DNA of 64,000 bases from Paludibacterium sp. B53371 (GTDB taxonomy: Bacteria; Pseudomonadota; Gammaproteobacteria; Burkholderiales; Chromobacteriaceae): NCBI RefSeq assembly GCF_018802765.1, contig NZ_CP069163.1:1828311-1892310 (forward strand), in the 5' to 3' direction. The first letter of the stretch is position 1. Every line of letters begins with the position of its first letter. The notes below the pieces were generated by a model, which saw nothing but the letters and a program-made list of their open reading frames with translations, was not told where the DNA came from and did not search any database. Position numbers and translations under genes: made by a program. Shown piece by piece: positions 27,232-34,839 of the stretch.

Positions 27232-28089
27232 ATGGCCCTGACCATCAACACCAATACCAACTCGCTGAATGCACAACGCACCTACACGCGCAACCAGCAG
27301 GCTGTCAATCAGGTGCTGGCCCAGCTGTCATCGGGCTCAAGCATCAACAGCGCCGCGGACAACCCCGCCGGACTGGCCATCTCGCAAGGTTTTACCTCGC
27401 AGATCAATGGCGATCAGCAGGCGCTGACCAATGCCAATGACGGGATTTCACTGACGCAAACCGCCAGTGGCGCCCTGAGCCAGCTGGCACAAAACACGCA
27501 GAAGATTCAACAACTGGCGCTACAGTCCAGCAATGGCATTCTGTCCAGTTCCGATCGCCAGGCACTGCAGCAGCAGGTGGACCAGCTGACGCAGGAAAAC
27601 TCACGGATCGTGCAGACTACCCAGTTCAATGGCCAGCCCCTGTTGTCAGGCAATAACGCCACCACCTTCCAGGTGGGTGCCAACGGGACCAGCAGCAACC
27701 AGATCACCCTCAATGCCAGCGGTCTGGACAATGCACCGGCCAGCGGGGGGCTGAATACCTATAACAGTAATCTGTCGGCCACCAAAACCATCGACATCAC
27801 CACTCAGGCCAATGCCCTGAATGCGACCGGTCAGTTAAGCCAGGATCTGAACACGCTGAGCAACAGCCAGGCGAATGTTGGCGCGGCGCAAAATCGCTTC
27901 AGCACCACCATCAACAATCTGTCCAACAGCAATCTGAACGCCCAGGAAGCGCGCAGCCGCATCAGCGATGCCGATTTTGCGGCCGCCAGCGCCTCTCTGG
28001 CACAAAACCGGATTCTGTCGCAGGCCAACGCCGCGACCCTGTCGCAAGCCAATATCTCGCAAAGTGCCGCCCTCACCTTGCTGCGCTGA
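27232..28089 (+). CDS. Flagellin (short, orphan copy)
   Basis: The 285-residue protein has conserved flagellin termini: ALTINTNTNSLNAQRTY and SSGSSINSAADNPAGLAI at the N terminus, and ARSRISDADFAAASASLAQN and SQANISQSAALTLLR at the C terminus. These form the D0/D1 filament core. The central variable region is only about 60 residues, so D2/D3 domains are essentially absent. GGGGAGAG gives a strong ribosome site. No other flagellar gene is adjacent; the upstream neighbour is the CpxA-like kinase. No good sigma-28 promoter was found. A terminator follows. Confidence 0.93.
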   Translation: MALTINTNTNSLNAQRTYTRNQQAVNQVLAQLSSGSSINSAADNPAGLAISQGFTSQINGDQQALTNANDGISLTQTASGALSQLAQNTQKIQQLALQSSNGILSSSDRQALQQQVDQLTQENSRIVQTTQFNGQPLLSGNNATTFQVGANGTSSNQITLNASGLDNAPASGGLNTYNSNLSATKTIDITTQANALNATGQLSQDLNTLSNSQANVGAAQNRFSTTINNLSNSNLNAQEARSRISDADFAAASASLAQNRILSQANAATLSQANISQSAALTLLR

Positions 28090-28107
28090 ACGCCTGCGTG
28101 ATGCATA

Positions 28108-28140
28108 AAAAACGCCCGGCTTCGACCGGGCGTTTTCTTT
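28108..28140 (+). terminator. Rho-independent terminator of flagellin gene
   Basis: AACGCCCGG and CCGGGCGTT form a perfect 9-bp stem with a CTTCGA loop, followed by TTCTTT; A residues on the other side make it partly bidirectional for the convergent hydrolase gene. Confidence 0.88.
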
Positions 28141-28160
28141 CGGGTAGAGAAGGCTCTGCG

Positions 28161-28769
28161 TCAAAAGCGCTGACGAATGAAGGCCGCCAGCTCCACCAGC
28201 TTGCCATGGAAAAAATGCCCCACACCGGGGAAGACCGTTACAGGCAGACTTTGTGGCCGTGCCCAGCTGAGCACATCGGCCAGCGGAATCACCTCATCCT
28301 CTTCGCCATGAATCACCAGCGTGCCGGCAGGTACCGCCGGCGTCGGCAGAACGTACTTGCCAACCGCCACGCCGATGAGCAGCAGTTTGTCGGCCTCGAT
28401 GCGCTCACGCACCCTGGCCGCCACAAAACCGCCAAAGGAGAAGCCGGCCAGGGCCAGTGGCAGACCGGGGTGATCCGCCTGTGCCCGCCCGATGACCGCC
28501 AGGACATCTTCCACCTCACCCGCGCCGTGATCGTGGGTACCGTGGCTGGCACCGACTCCGCGCAGATTCGGGCAATAGCAGGCATATCCTCGTTGCGACA
28601 GGGCCTTGGCTGCGGTCTGCACCACCTTGTTGGTATTGGCCCCCCCCTGCAGCGGGTTGGGATGGCAGATCACCGCCACCCCGGTGCACTCGCCTTCCGG
28701 CGCCAGAAACAGGGTTTCCAGGTCGCCGACCGGACCGTCTACGGTCAGCGCCTGCGTGGTGCGCGCCAT
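28161..28769 (-). CDS. Alpha/beta hydrolase
   Basis: The 202-residue protein has the dienelactone-hydrolase-like alpha/beta fold: VICHPNPLQGGANTNKVVQ near the N terminus, the nucleophile elbow LAGFSFGGFVAA (Ser), Asp-type acid in VIHGEEDEVIPL, and His in PGVGHFFHGKL. These complete a Ser-Asp/Glu-His triad. The ATG at 28769 overlaps the TGA of the upstream ferredoxin-like gene by one base, so the two are coupled. Similar small hydrolases are annotated KANL3/Tex30-like. The substrate is unknown. Confidence 0.85.
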   Translation of the reverse strand: MARTTQALTVDGPVGDLETLFLAPEGECTGVAVICHPNPLQGGANTNKVVQTAAKALSQRGYACYCPNLRGVGASHGTHDHGAGEVEDVLAVIGRAQADHPGLPLALAGFSFGGFVAARVRERIEADKLLLIGVAVGKYVLPTPAVPAGTLVIHGEEDEVIPLADVLSWARPQSLPVTVFPGVGHFFHGKLVELAAFIRQRF

Positions 28770-29077
28770 CAGATCTTCAGCCTTTCCACCGGCTTGCCGG
28801 CCAGCAGATGCGATTCGATGACCTCGTCGATATCCTGCTGATCGACGAAGGTGTACCAGGTCTCCTGCGGGTAGACCACCATGACCGGGCCATGGTCGCA
28901 ACGCCCGAGACAACTGGCCTTGTTGATACGAACCTTGCCCTCGCCGTTCAGGCCCCGCGCCTTGACCTGATCTTTCATATAGGCCAGCAGGTCGCTGGCG
29001 CCATGGTTGTTGCAGCAGGTCTCGCCGCCTTCGCGCTGATTGCAGCAGATGAATACGTGATGTTGGAAGTAGCTCAT
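28769..29077 (-). CDS. Thioredoxin-like [2Fe-2S] ferredoxin
   Basis: The 102-residue protein matches the small thioredoxin-fold [2Fe-2S] ferredoxin family related to the NuoE domain. Conserved cysteines occur in HVFICCNQREGGETCC and in INKASCLGRCDHGPVMVVYP, the second block being the strongest family mark. It probably acts in cytosolic electron transfer or cluster handling. It is co-transcribed with the hydrolase (one-base overlap) and lies 12 bases after the dnaB stop on the same strand. Confidence 0.87.
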   Translation of the reverse strand: MSYFQHHVFICCNQREGGETCCNNHGASDLLAYMKDQVKARGLNGEGKVRINKASCLGRCDHGPVMVVYPQETWYTFVDQQDIDEVIESHLLAGKPVERLKI

Positions 29078-29089
29078 GGTGTTCGCCTG

Positions 29090-30514
29090 TTAACCGTCGC
29101 TGTCCGCCCAGCCGGTTGCGCCGTGCAGGGCGGCATTTTCAAATTTGGCATACTGACCGACGAAGGCCAGTCGCACGGTACCCGTCGGGCCGTTACGGTG
29201 CTTGCCGATAATGGCCTCGGCCAGCCCCTTGTCCGGCGAATCCGGATTGTAGTACTCGTCACGATACATGAAGATGATGATGTCGGCGTCCTGCTCGATG
29301 GCACCGGATTCACGCAAGTCGGACATCATCGGACGCTTGTTGGGTCGCTGCTCGACACTACGCGACAGCTGCGACAACGCGATCAGCGGCACTTTCAGCT
29401 CCTTGGCCAGCCCCTTCATGCCGCGGGAAATTTCGCCCAGCTCGGCGGCACGGTTCTCGCCACCGCGGCCGGAACCACTCATCAGCTGCAGGTAGTCGAT
29501 CACGATCAGGCCGAGTTCCCCGCCATGCTGGCGCGCCAGCCGGCGAGCCCGCGCACGCACCTCCAGTGCCGTCAGCGCCGGGGTTTCGTCAATATACATC
29601 GGGGCCTCGGACAGCTTGCCGATGGCAAAGGTCAGCTTCTGCCAGTCCTCGTCGCCCAGGCGACCGGTACGCAGCACGTGCTGATCCAGCCGGCCGACCG
29701 AACCCAGCATACGCATCACCAGCTGGGTGCCGCCCATTTCCATGGAGAACACCGCCACCGGCTTGCGCTCCTCGACCGCCACGTGCTCGGCAATATTCAT
29801 CGAGAAGGCGGTCTTGCCCATGGAGGGACGACCGGCGACGATCACCAGGTCCCCCGGCTGCAGGCCGGAAGTGCGGGCATCCAGATCGATGAAGCCGGTC
29901 GGGATGCCGGTCACCTCGTCCGGATTCTCTCGGCTGTAGAGCATGTCGATGCGCTCGACCACTTCCTTCAGCAGATTGGGCATCTCCAGGAAGCCCTGCT
30001 TGGATTTGGCCGTGCTTTCGGCAATCTTGAATACCTTGCCCTCGGCCTCGTCCAGCAGCTGCGCCGCATCGCGGCCCTGTGGGTTATAGGCCGATTCGGC
30101 GATCTCGGCACCGACCGCAGCCAGCTGGCGCATGATGGAACGCTCGCGCACGATCTCGGCATAGCGCCGGATGTTGGCCGCCGACGGGGTGTTCTGTGCC
30201 AGCGAGGCAATGTAGGCCAGGCCACCGATCTCGGCCAGTTCGCCGCTCTTGTCCAGGCTCTCGGATACCGTGACCACGTCGGCCGGACGGGAGTGTTCGA
30301 CCAGCTTGGCAATGTGCTGGTAAATCAGGCGGTGATTGTGGCGATAGAAGTCCGCATCCGACAGGACGTCGGCAATCTTGTCCCAGGCGGCATTATCCAG
30401 CAGCAGGCCACCCAGTACCGATTGCTCGGCCTCCATCGAGTGCGGCGGCGTACGCAGACTCAGCGTCGCGTCTTCATAGTTTTCGTTCTGATCACTCATC
30501 TGTGCTTGAGACAT
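29090..30514 (-). CDS. dnaB: Replicative DNA helicase
   Basis: DnaB is the hexameric 5'-3' helicase at the replication fork. The product is 474 residues from ATG 30514 (MSQAQMSDQN), with ATG 30499 also possible; neither has a clear ribosome site. The N-terminal domain begins TPPHSMEAEQSVLGGLLL. The RecA-like domain has Walker A in VAGRPSMGKTAFSMNIAEH, Walker B in LIVIDYLQLMSG, and the arginine-finger region ISRGMKGLAKELKVPLIALSQLSR. No intein or insertion is present. It heads a unit with the ferredoxin and hydrolase genes. Confidence 0.96.
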   Translation of the reverse strand: MSQAQMSDQNENYEDATLSLRTPPHSMEAEQSVLGGLLLDNAAWDKIADVLSDADFYRHNHRLIYQHIAKLVEHSRPADVVTVSESLDKSGELAEIGGLAYIASLAQNTPSAANIRRYAEIVRERSIMRQLAAVGAEIAESAYNPQGRDAAQLLDEAEGKVFKIAESTAKSKQGFLEMPNLLKEVVERIDMLYSRENPDEVTGIPTGFIDLDARTSGLQPGDLVIVAGRPSMGKTAFSMNIAEHVAVEERKPVAVFSMEMGGTQLVMRMLGSVGRLDQHVLRTGRLGDEDWQKLTFAIGKLSEAPMYIDETPALTALEVRARARRLARQHGGELGLIVIDYLQLMSGSGRGGENRAAELGEISRGMKGLAKELKVPLIALSQLSRSVEQRPNKRPMMSDLRESGAIEQDADIIIFMYRDEYYNPDSPDKGLAEAIIGKHRNGPTGTVRLAFVGQYAKFENAALHGATGWADSDG

Positions 30515-30704
30515 TTTCGGACTAAACGACAATTCTACCAGTTTTATCCTGCCTGCCGCAGCGCCCTCCGGCATTAGCACGGAATATCCATAGAAGAAAC
30601 AAATCCCAAGGATATTAGTCAACTATTGGCATGTCATCGCCGCTTACAGTAAACTTGTGGCACAAGCAAAAAGGTTGGCCAATCCCAACAGATAGGAGAG
30701 CAAG

Positions 30705-31286
30705 ATGGAACACAAACTGCCGGAACTGCCGTACGCGCTGGATGCCCTGGCCCCTGCCATTTCCAAGGAAACCCTGGAATTCCATTATGGCAAGCATCAT
30801 CAGACCTACATCACCAATCTGAACAACCTGATCAAGGGCACCGAGTTCGAACAGGCGTCCCTGGAAGACATCGTCAAGAAGTCTTCGGGCGGGATCTTCA
30901 ACAACGCCGCCCAAGTCTGGAACCACACCTTCTACTGGTTCGGCCTGTCGCCGAACGGCGGCGGTGAACCGACCGGCGCCCTGGCCGATGCCATCAAGGC
31001 CAAGTGGGGCTCCTTCGAAGAGTTCAAGAAGGCCTTTACCCAGACCGCCATCGGCACTTTCGGCTCCGGCTGGGCCTGGCTGGTCAAGAACCCGGATGGC
31101 TCGCTGGACCTGGTTTCCACCAGCAATGCCGCTACCCCGCTGACCAGCGACAAGAAGCCGGTCCTGACCTGTGACGTTTGGGAACACGCTTACTACATCG
31201 ACTATCGCAACAGCCGTCCGAACTACCTCGACGCGTTCTGGAAGCTGGTCAACTGGGACTTCGCCGCCAAGAACTTCGCCGGCTGA
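30705..31286 (+). CDS. sodB: Iron superoxide dismutase
   Basis: SodB dismutates superoxide to oxygen and hydrogen peroxide in the cytosol. The 193-residue protein has all metal ligands: His in [13 protein letters not shown], His in [13 protein letters not shown], and Asp and His in [14 protein letters not shown]. The Gln in NNAAQVWNH and Ala-Gly pattern indicate the Fe type. TAGGAGAG precedes ATG 30705. Its intrinsic terminator is split by an IS remnant beginning 33 bases after the stop. Confidence 0.97.
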   Translation: MEHKLPELPYALDALAPAISKETLEFHYGKHHQTYITNLNNLIKGTEFEQASLEDIVKKSSGGIFNNAAQVWNHTFYWFGLSPNGGGEPTGALADAIKAKWGSFEEFKKAFTQTAIGTFGSGWAWLVKNPDGSLDLVSTSNAATPLTSDKKPVLTCDVWEHAYYIDYRNSRPNYLDAFWKLVNWDFAAKNFAG

Positions 31287-31325
31287 TCTCTCTGCCGACA
31301 CGGCAAAAAGGCCCCCTCTGAACTG

Positions 31326-31367
31326 CACCCCAAAGGTTGGACACCCGTCCAAACTTTGGGGTGTTTT
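31326..31367 (+). terminator. Hairpin at the IS left end, possible substitute sodB terminator
   Basis: A 17-base arm from 31326 (CACCCCAAAGGTTGGAC) pairs with 31347-31363 (GTCCAAACTTTGGGGTG) with one mismatch and an ACCC loop. It is followed by TTTTC. It lies 40 bases after the sodB stop and could end sodB transcription now that the original terminator is split. Confidence 0.55.
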
Positions 31368-31368
31368 C

Positions 31369-31545
31369 ATGACGAAACATAGCAAGTCTCCCAATTCCCA
31401 GATCACCAAGTCTGACGAAGCACGTGCGTTGAATGCCCTTCAAGAAGCGAATGAGCTTCTGCGCGCGGAGGTGGCGTATCTAAAAAAATGGGACGCCTTG
31501 GCTCGAGCCGCTCAGCAAGCTGCGCCCAAAAAGCGCAAGCCGTGA
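31369..31545 (+). pseudogene. IS3-family orfA remnant
   Basis: The 58-codon frame begins MTKHSKSPNS and retains only the C-terminal leucine-zipper-like tail of OrfA (LQEANELLRAEVAYLKKWDAL, then KKRKP). The N-terminal helix-turn-helix that binds the IS ends is missing. A run of seven A at the AYLKK codons resembles the frameshift region of IS150-type elements. Not functional. Confidence 0.8.
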
Positions 31546-32164
31546 TCGAGCTAAGGCAGGAACATGCGCTGCCCACCTTGCTGAAGGTGGCTCAGTTGTC
31601 GCGCAGCACTTTTCCTACCGGGGCGATTACCCTGTTGAAGTGCCGAACGTACTGAGTCGGCAGTTTCAGGCAGACCGGCCAAACCAAAAGTGGGTGACCG
31701 ATGTGACCGAGTTCAACGTGCGAGGCGACAAGCTTTACCTTTCGCCGGTGATGAATCTCTACAATGGGGAGATCATCGCCTGCGAGATGCAAGCGCGACC
31801 GCACTTTCCCTTGGTGGGCAACATGCTCCGCAAGGCATTAGCCAAACTGACGAACCCTGATGCGCCAGTACTGCACTCTGATCAAGGATGGCAATACAAG
31901 ATGCCTGCCTACCGGCGCCAACTCGCGTCTCATGGTCTCACCCAGAGTATGTCGCGCAAGGGAAACTGCCTGGATAATGCCGCGATGGAGCGCTTCTTTG
32001 GCACACTGAAAGCGGAATTCTTCCACCTGAACCGCTTCGAGAGTATCGACGCTTTACAGGCGGGCATTCGGAAGTACATCCACTATGACAACCATGAGCG
32101 TATCAAGCTCAAACTAAAAGGCCTGAGTCCTGTGATGTACAGAACTCAGGCCTGGCAAGGCTAG
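31542..32164 (+). pseudogene. IS3-family orfB (transposase) remnant
   Basis: A start-like GTG at 31542 overlaps the orfA stop and gives VIELRQEHALPTLLKVAQLS, the normal OrfB beginning, which breaks off near 31613. The frame changes and resumes at about 31640 with the catalytic core: WVTDVTEFNV (first Asp), LHSDQGWQYK (second Asp) and NCLDNAAMERFFGTLKAEFF (Glu). About 100 residues between them are lost by deletion and frameshift. The right-hand part is an intact 174-codon frame, but it lacks the HTH-containing N-terminal region. Confidence 0.85.
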
Positions 32165-32229
32165 TAGCAAACTGTCCAACTTATTGGGGTCAGTTCACTC
32201 GGGGTCTTTTTTTCATGTCGCCCACAAGC

Positions 32230-32253
32230 AAAAAGCCCCTTGCGGGGCTTTTT
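32230..32253 (-). terminator. Bidirectional terminator between the IS and ppiD
   Basis: AAAAAGCCCC-TTGC-GGGGCTTTTT is a perfect 10-bp stem with A and T tracts on both sides. On the minus strand it ends ppiD transcription, 19 bases after the stop. On the plus strand it would stop read-through leaving sodB and the IS. Confidence 0.9.
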
Positions 32254-32272
32254 GCCGACCAGACCGTGAGAC

Positions 32273-34117
32273 TTATTCGTCCTGCGACTGGCTGTTGAGC
32301 TTCTGCTTGCCTGCCAGCACCGGGTACTTGGTACGCAGGGCCTTCAGATAGCCCGCCACCTGGGCGTTGGTGTTCATCGTTCCCACCAGGCCTGTCAGCT
32401 GCGTGAGCTGATCCGGAGTCAGCGCCGGCGCCGGCTTGAGGGCAGAGATACGGTAGATCACATATTCACCGGTATCGTGCTTCAGCCCGACATAGGCTGG
32501 CAACTTGCTGACATCGGCACCAAAGATGGCACGCAGATCGGCAACCGGCAGTTGCGGTGCCTGCTGGCGCGACAGGTCATGGGTCGGCGTCCACTGCGCC
32601 GTCACCGGCTTGCCGGCCTTCAGGTCAGCCAGATCGGCCTGGCCCTTGGCAGTTGCCAGCTTGGCACCTTCGGTGGCGATCAGCTGCATCTTGATGGCGT
32701 CACGAACCTCATCCAGCTTCAGCTGGTGCGCCGGCTGATGATCCGTCACACGCAGCACCACCAGGGTGTTGTTGCCCATGTCGATCGGTTCGCTGTTGTG
32801 CTTCTTGACCAGCACGTCATTGCTGAATGCCGCTGCCAGCACCTTGGGATTGGATTGCAGCGGATCCTGACCGGACGGGTCACGCGTGATCCAGCCACTT
32901 TGCTGCGGCACAAGTTTGAGCGCATCCTGCACGCCCTTGAGCGAATCGCCCTGTTGATAGGCCACTTCGGTCAGGGTGTCGCTCTGACTGCGGAAGACGG
33001 CAGCCGCCTTCTGCAGCTTGAGCTGCTGCGCCACCTGTTCCTTGACAGCATTAAAATCCGGCTGCTGGATGGCATCCAGGCGAATGATGTGGAAACCATA
33101 CTCGCTGCGCACCACTTCGCTGATCTGGCCCGGCTTCATCTGGAACACCACATTGTCAAAGGCCTTGACCATGGCGCCACGCGGGAAGAACCCCAGATCA
33201 CCGCCCTTTTCCGCCGACCCCGGATCTTGCGAGCGGGCTCGTGCCACCTGGGCAAAGCTGGCCGGATTGGCCCGCACCTGCTTGAGGATGGCATCCGCTT
33301 CAGCCTTGATCTTGGCGACATCCTGCGGCGCCGCCCCCTGCGGAACGGTCAGCAGGATGTGCGAGGCACGGCGCTGCTCCTGGCCGAACTGGTCCAGATG
33401 CTGCTGATAGAACTTGTGCAGTTCTTCATCCGTGACATTGAGGGATTGCGCCAGCTGCGCCTGCGACAGCACGACATAGCTCAGCTTGACGGCTTCCGGT
33501 GCTTTGAACTTGGCGGTATTGGCCTTGTAGTAGGCGGCAATGGTGGCATCATCCAGCTTGACCTGCGAGGCAAAGGCCGGCGGGGTCAGCACCATGGCAC
33601 TGACCGTGCGGGTCTCGCCCAGAATCTGGCCGATGCGGCCGGCCAGTGCCTGCGAGGTGATCTGGCCGGAGGTAAAGGCCGACATCTGGTTCTGCATCAG
33701 CAGGTCGCGGCTGATGCGCTCTTCGAATTGCGGGCCGGTCATCTGGCGCTTGGCCAGAAAATCCTTGTACTTGTCCAGGCTGAACTTGCCGTTGTCCTGG
33801 AAAGCCGGAATCGAGGCAATGGCCTGCTGCAGCTGCGCGTCGCCAACCAGCAGACGCGTCGAGGCGGCCTCATTGAGAATCAGGTTGCGCTGGATCAGCC
33901 CTTCGAGCGCACGCTGGCGCGCATCGGCATTGATCGGCTGACCATCCAGTTCGCGATCGATGTCGCGCAAGGCAATCTTGGTACTGCCGACTTTGACCAG
34001 ATACGGGTCCTCGGCCACAGAGCTATAGCTGCTGACACCGAACCCGACAAACGTCAGGGCCACCAGGCCAAGAATGACCTGGATGACGATTTTGTTGTTC
34101 TCGACGAACTTGAACAT
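32273..34117 (-). CDS. ppiD: Periplasmic peptidyl-prolyl isomerase/chaperone PpiD
   Basis: PpiD is anchored in the inner membrane and assists proteins leaving the Sec translocon. The 614-residue protein has one membrane helix (about 11-33, IQVILGLVALTFVGFGVSSYS), a SurA-like N-terminal chaperone domain (ALEGLIQRNLILNEAA) and a parvulin domain at about 245-350 (RRASHILLTVP; GGDLGFFPRGAMVKAFDNVVF; SEYGFHIIRL). A long C-terminal region follows. It is transcribed away from the two tRNA genes and ends at a strong terminator. Placement near hupB and lon is conserved in many proteobacteria. Confidence 0.94.
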   Translation of the reverse strand: MFKFVENNKIVIQVILGLVALTFVGFGVSSYSSVAEDPYLVKVGSTKIALRDIDRELDGQPINADARQRALEGLIQRNLILNEAASTRLLVGDAQLQQAIASIPAFQDNGKFSLDKYKDFLAKRQMTGPQFEERISRDLLMQNQMSAFTSGQITSQALAGRIGQILGETRTVSAMVLTPPAFASQVKLDDATIAAYYKANTAKFKAPEAVKLSYVVLSQAQLAQSLNVTDEELHKFYQQHLDQFGQEQRRASHILLTVPQGAAPQDVAKIKAEADAILKQVRANPASFAQVARARSQDPGSAEKGGDLGFFPRGAMVKAFDNVVFQMKPGQISEVVRSEYGFHIIRLDAIQQPDFNAVKEQVAQQLKLQKAAAVFRSQSDTLTEVAYQQGDSLKGVQDALKLVPQQSGWITRDPSGQDPLQSNPKVLAAAFSNDVLVKKHNSEPIDMGNNTLVVLRVTDHQPAHQLKLDEVRDAIKMQLIATEGAKLATAKGQADLADLKAGKPVTAQWTPTHDLSRQQAPQLPVADLRAIFGADVSKLPAYVGLKHDTGEYVIYRISALKPAPALTPDQLTQLTGLVGTMNTNAQVAGYLKALRTKYPVLAGKQKLNSQSQDE

Positions 34118-34183
34118 GGCGACCTAACTCGTAGTAAAAAAGAAAAAGGTGAACGTTAGAGCGCGTTCACCTTTTGTGTCTTC

Positions 34184-34260
34184 TGGCGGAGCGGACGGGA
34201 CTCGAACCCGCGACCCCCGGCGTGACAGGCCGGTATTCTAACCAACTGAACTACCGCTCC
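34184..34260 (-). tRNA. tRNA-Asp (GTC)
   Basis: The minus strand gives a full cloverleaf: acceptor GGAGCGG paired with CCGCTCC, D arm GTTC, anticodon stem CCGGC/GCCGG with loop CTGTCAC (anticodon GTC), T loop TTCGAGT, discriminator G and an encoded CCA end. The gene is 77 bases with CCA. Confidence 0.97.
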
Positions 34261-34266
34261 AAACCC

Positions 34267-34342
34267 TGGTGGGCGTTGACGGAGTCGAACCGCCGACATT
34301 CTGCTTGTAAGGCAGACGCTCTACCAACTGAGCTAAACGCCC
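34267..34342 (-). tRNA. tRNA-Val (TAC)
   Basis: The minus strand gives acceptor GGGCGTT/AACGCCC, D arm GCTC, anticodon loop CTTACAA (anticodon TAC), T loop TTCGACT, discriminator A and an encoded CCA end; 76 bases in all. It is six bases upstream of tRNA-Asp and the two are surely co-transcribed, probably as part of the hupB unit. Confidence 0.97.
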
Positions 34343-34393
34343 GAACGGTCTCGCCAGTCAAGGCGAGACAACGCCCTTGTGTAAGGGGTCAGA

Positions 34394-34663
34394 TTATAGC
34401 GCGTCTTTCAGTGCCTTGCCAGCACGGAACTTCGGGGAGCGAGCAGCAGCGATCTTGATGGTTTCGCCGGTCTTCGGGTTGCGACCGCTGCGAGCAGCGC
34501 GTTCGCCAACATAGAAAGTACCGAAACCAACCAGCGTTACGGTGTCACCCTTCTTCAGGGCGTCGGTCACGGAAGCAATCATGCCGTCGAGCGCCTTGGC
34601 AGCCGCAGCTTTCGAAATGTCAGCTTGAGCGGCGATAGCATCAATCAATTCAGACTTGTTCAC
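34394..34663 (-). CDS. hupB: DNA-binding protein HU-beta
   Basis: HU is a small nucleoid protein that bends DNA. The 89-residue sequence is typical: [19 protein letters not shown], the beta-arm signature [23 protein letters not shown], and the C-terminal [22 protein letters not shown] precedes the ATG. It lies between lon and the tRNA pair on the same strand, the usual lon-hupB order. Its leader contains inverted repeats (see 34734-34825). Confidence 0.97.
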   Translation of the reverse strand: MNKSELIDAIAAQADISKAAAAKALDGMIASVTDALKKGDTVTLVGFGTFYVGERAARSGRNPKTGETIKIAAARSPKFRAGKALKDAL

Positions 34664-34733
34664 GTAAGTCCCCTTTCGTCATTCTCGGTCTACGTAGGTA
34701 GTTGGATAAAAACCGTTTGCTTTATAACAAGGC

Positions 34734-34825
34734 GCAAATCCTTGTGTCAAGCGGCTTTCGGAGCATTCTGCCATTTAGCACAACGCGAAGGAAGCCCTTT
34801 TCTACATGCTTTCACAAGGATTTGC
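34734..34825 (-). repeat. Inverted repeats in the lon-hupB gap
   Basis: GCAAATCCTTGTG (34734-34746) and CACAAGGATTTGC (34813-34825) are perfect 13-bp inverted arms with 66 bases between. The first arm can also pair locally with ACAAGG at 34727-34732. The two pairings exclude each other, so alternative structures in the lon 3' end or hupB leader are possible. No standard terminator follows lon here. Confidence 0.45.
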
Positions 34826-34839
34826 TAAACACCTGTTTT

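Larger units (their letters stand above)
31319..32197 (+). mobile_element. IS3-family (IS150-group-like) insertion sequence, internally deleted
   Basis: The 879-bp element has 25-bp imperfect terminal inverted repeats (31319-31343 starting TGAACTGCACCCC, and 32173-32197, which reads TGAACTGACCCC on the minus strand). A 3-bp target duplication CTC flanks it (31316-31318 and 32198-32200), normal for the family. It carries remnants of orfA and orfB with the DDE catalytic region. Complete relatives are about 1.2 to 1.5 kb, so several hundred bases are missing internally. With both ends intact it could still be mobilised in trans. Confidence 0.9.
31305..32213 (+). terminator. sodB terminator interrupted by an IS
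   Basis: The left arm AAAAAGGCCCC is at 31305-31315 and the right arm GGGGTCTTTTTTT at 32201-32213. Joining them with one copy of the duplicated CTC as loop gives an 11-pair stem (one G-U) with a T-rich 3' side, a textbook terminator. The 879-bp IS remnant lies exactly within the loop, so the stem cannot form on a short transcript today. Confidence 0.8.

Noticed and set aside
34174..34458. 94-codon frame with AERTGLEPATPGVTG
   Set aside because: This is the well-known spurious protein produced by translating tRNA genes in antisense; it spans tRNA-Asp and tRNA-Val.
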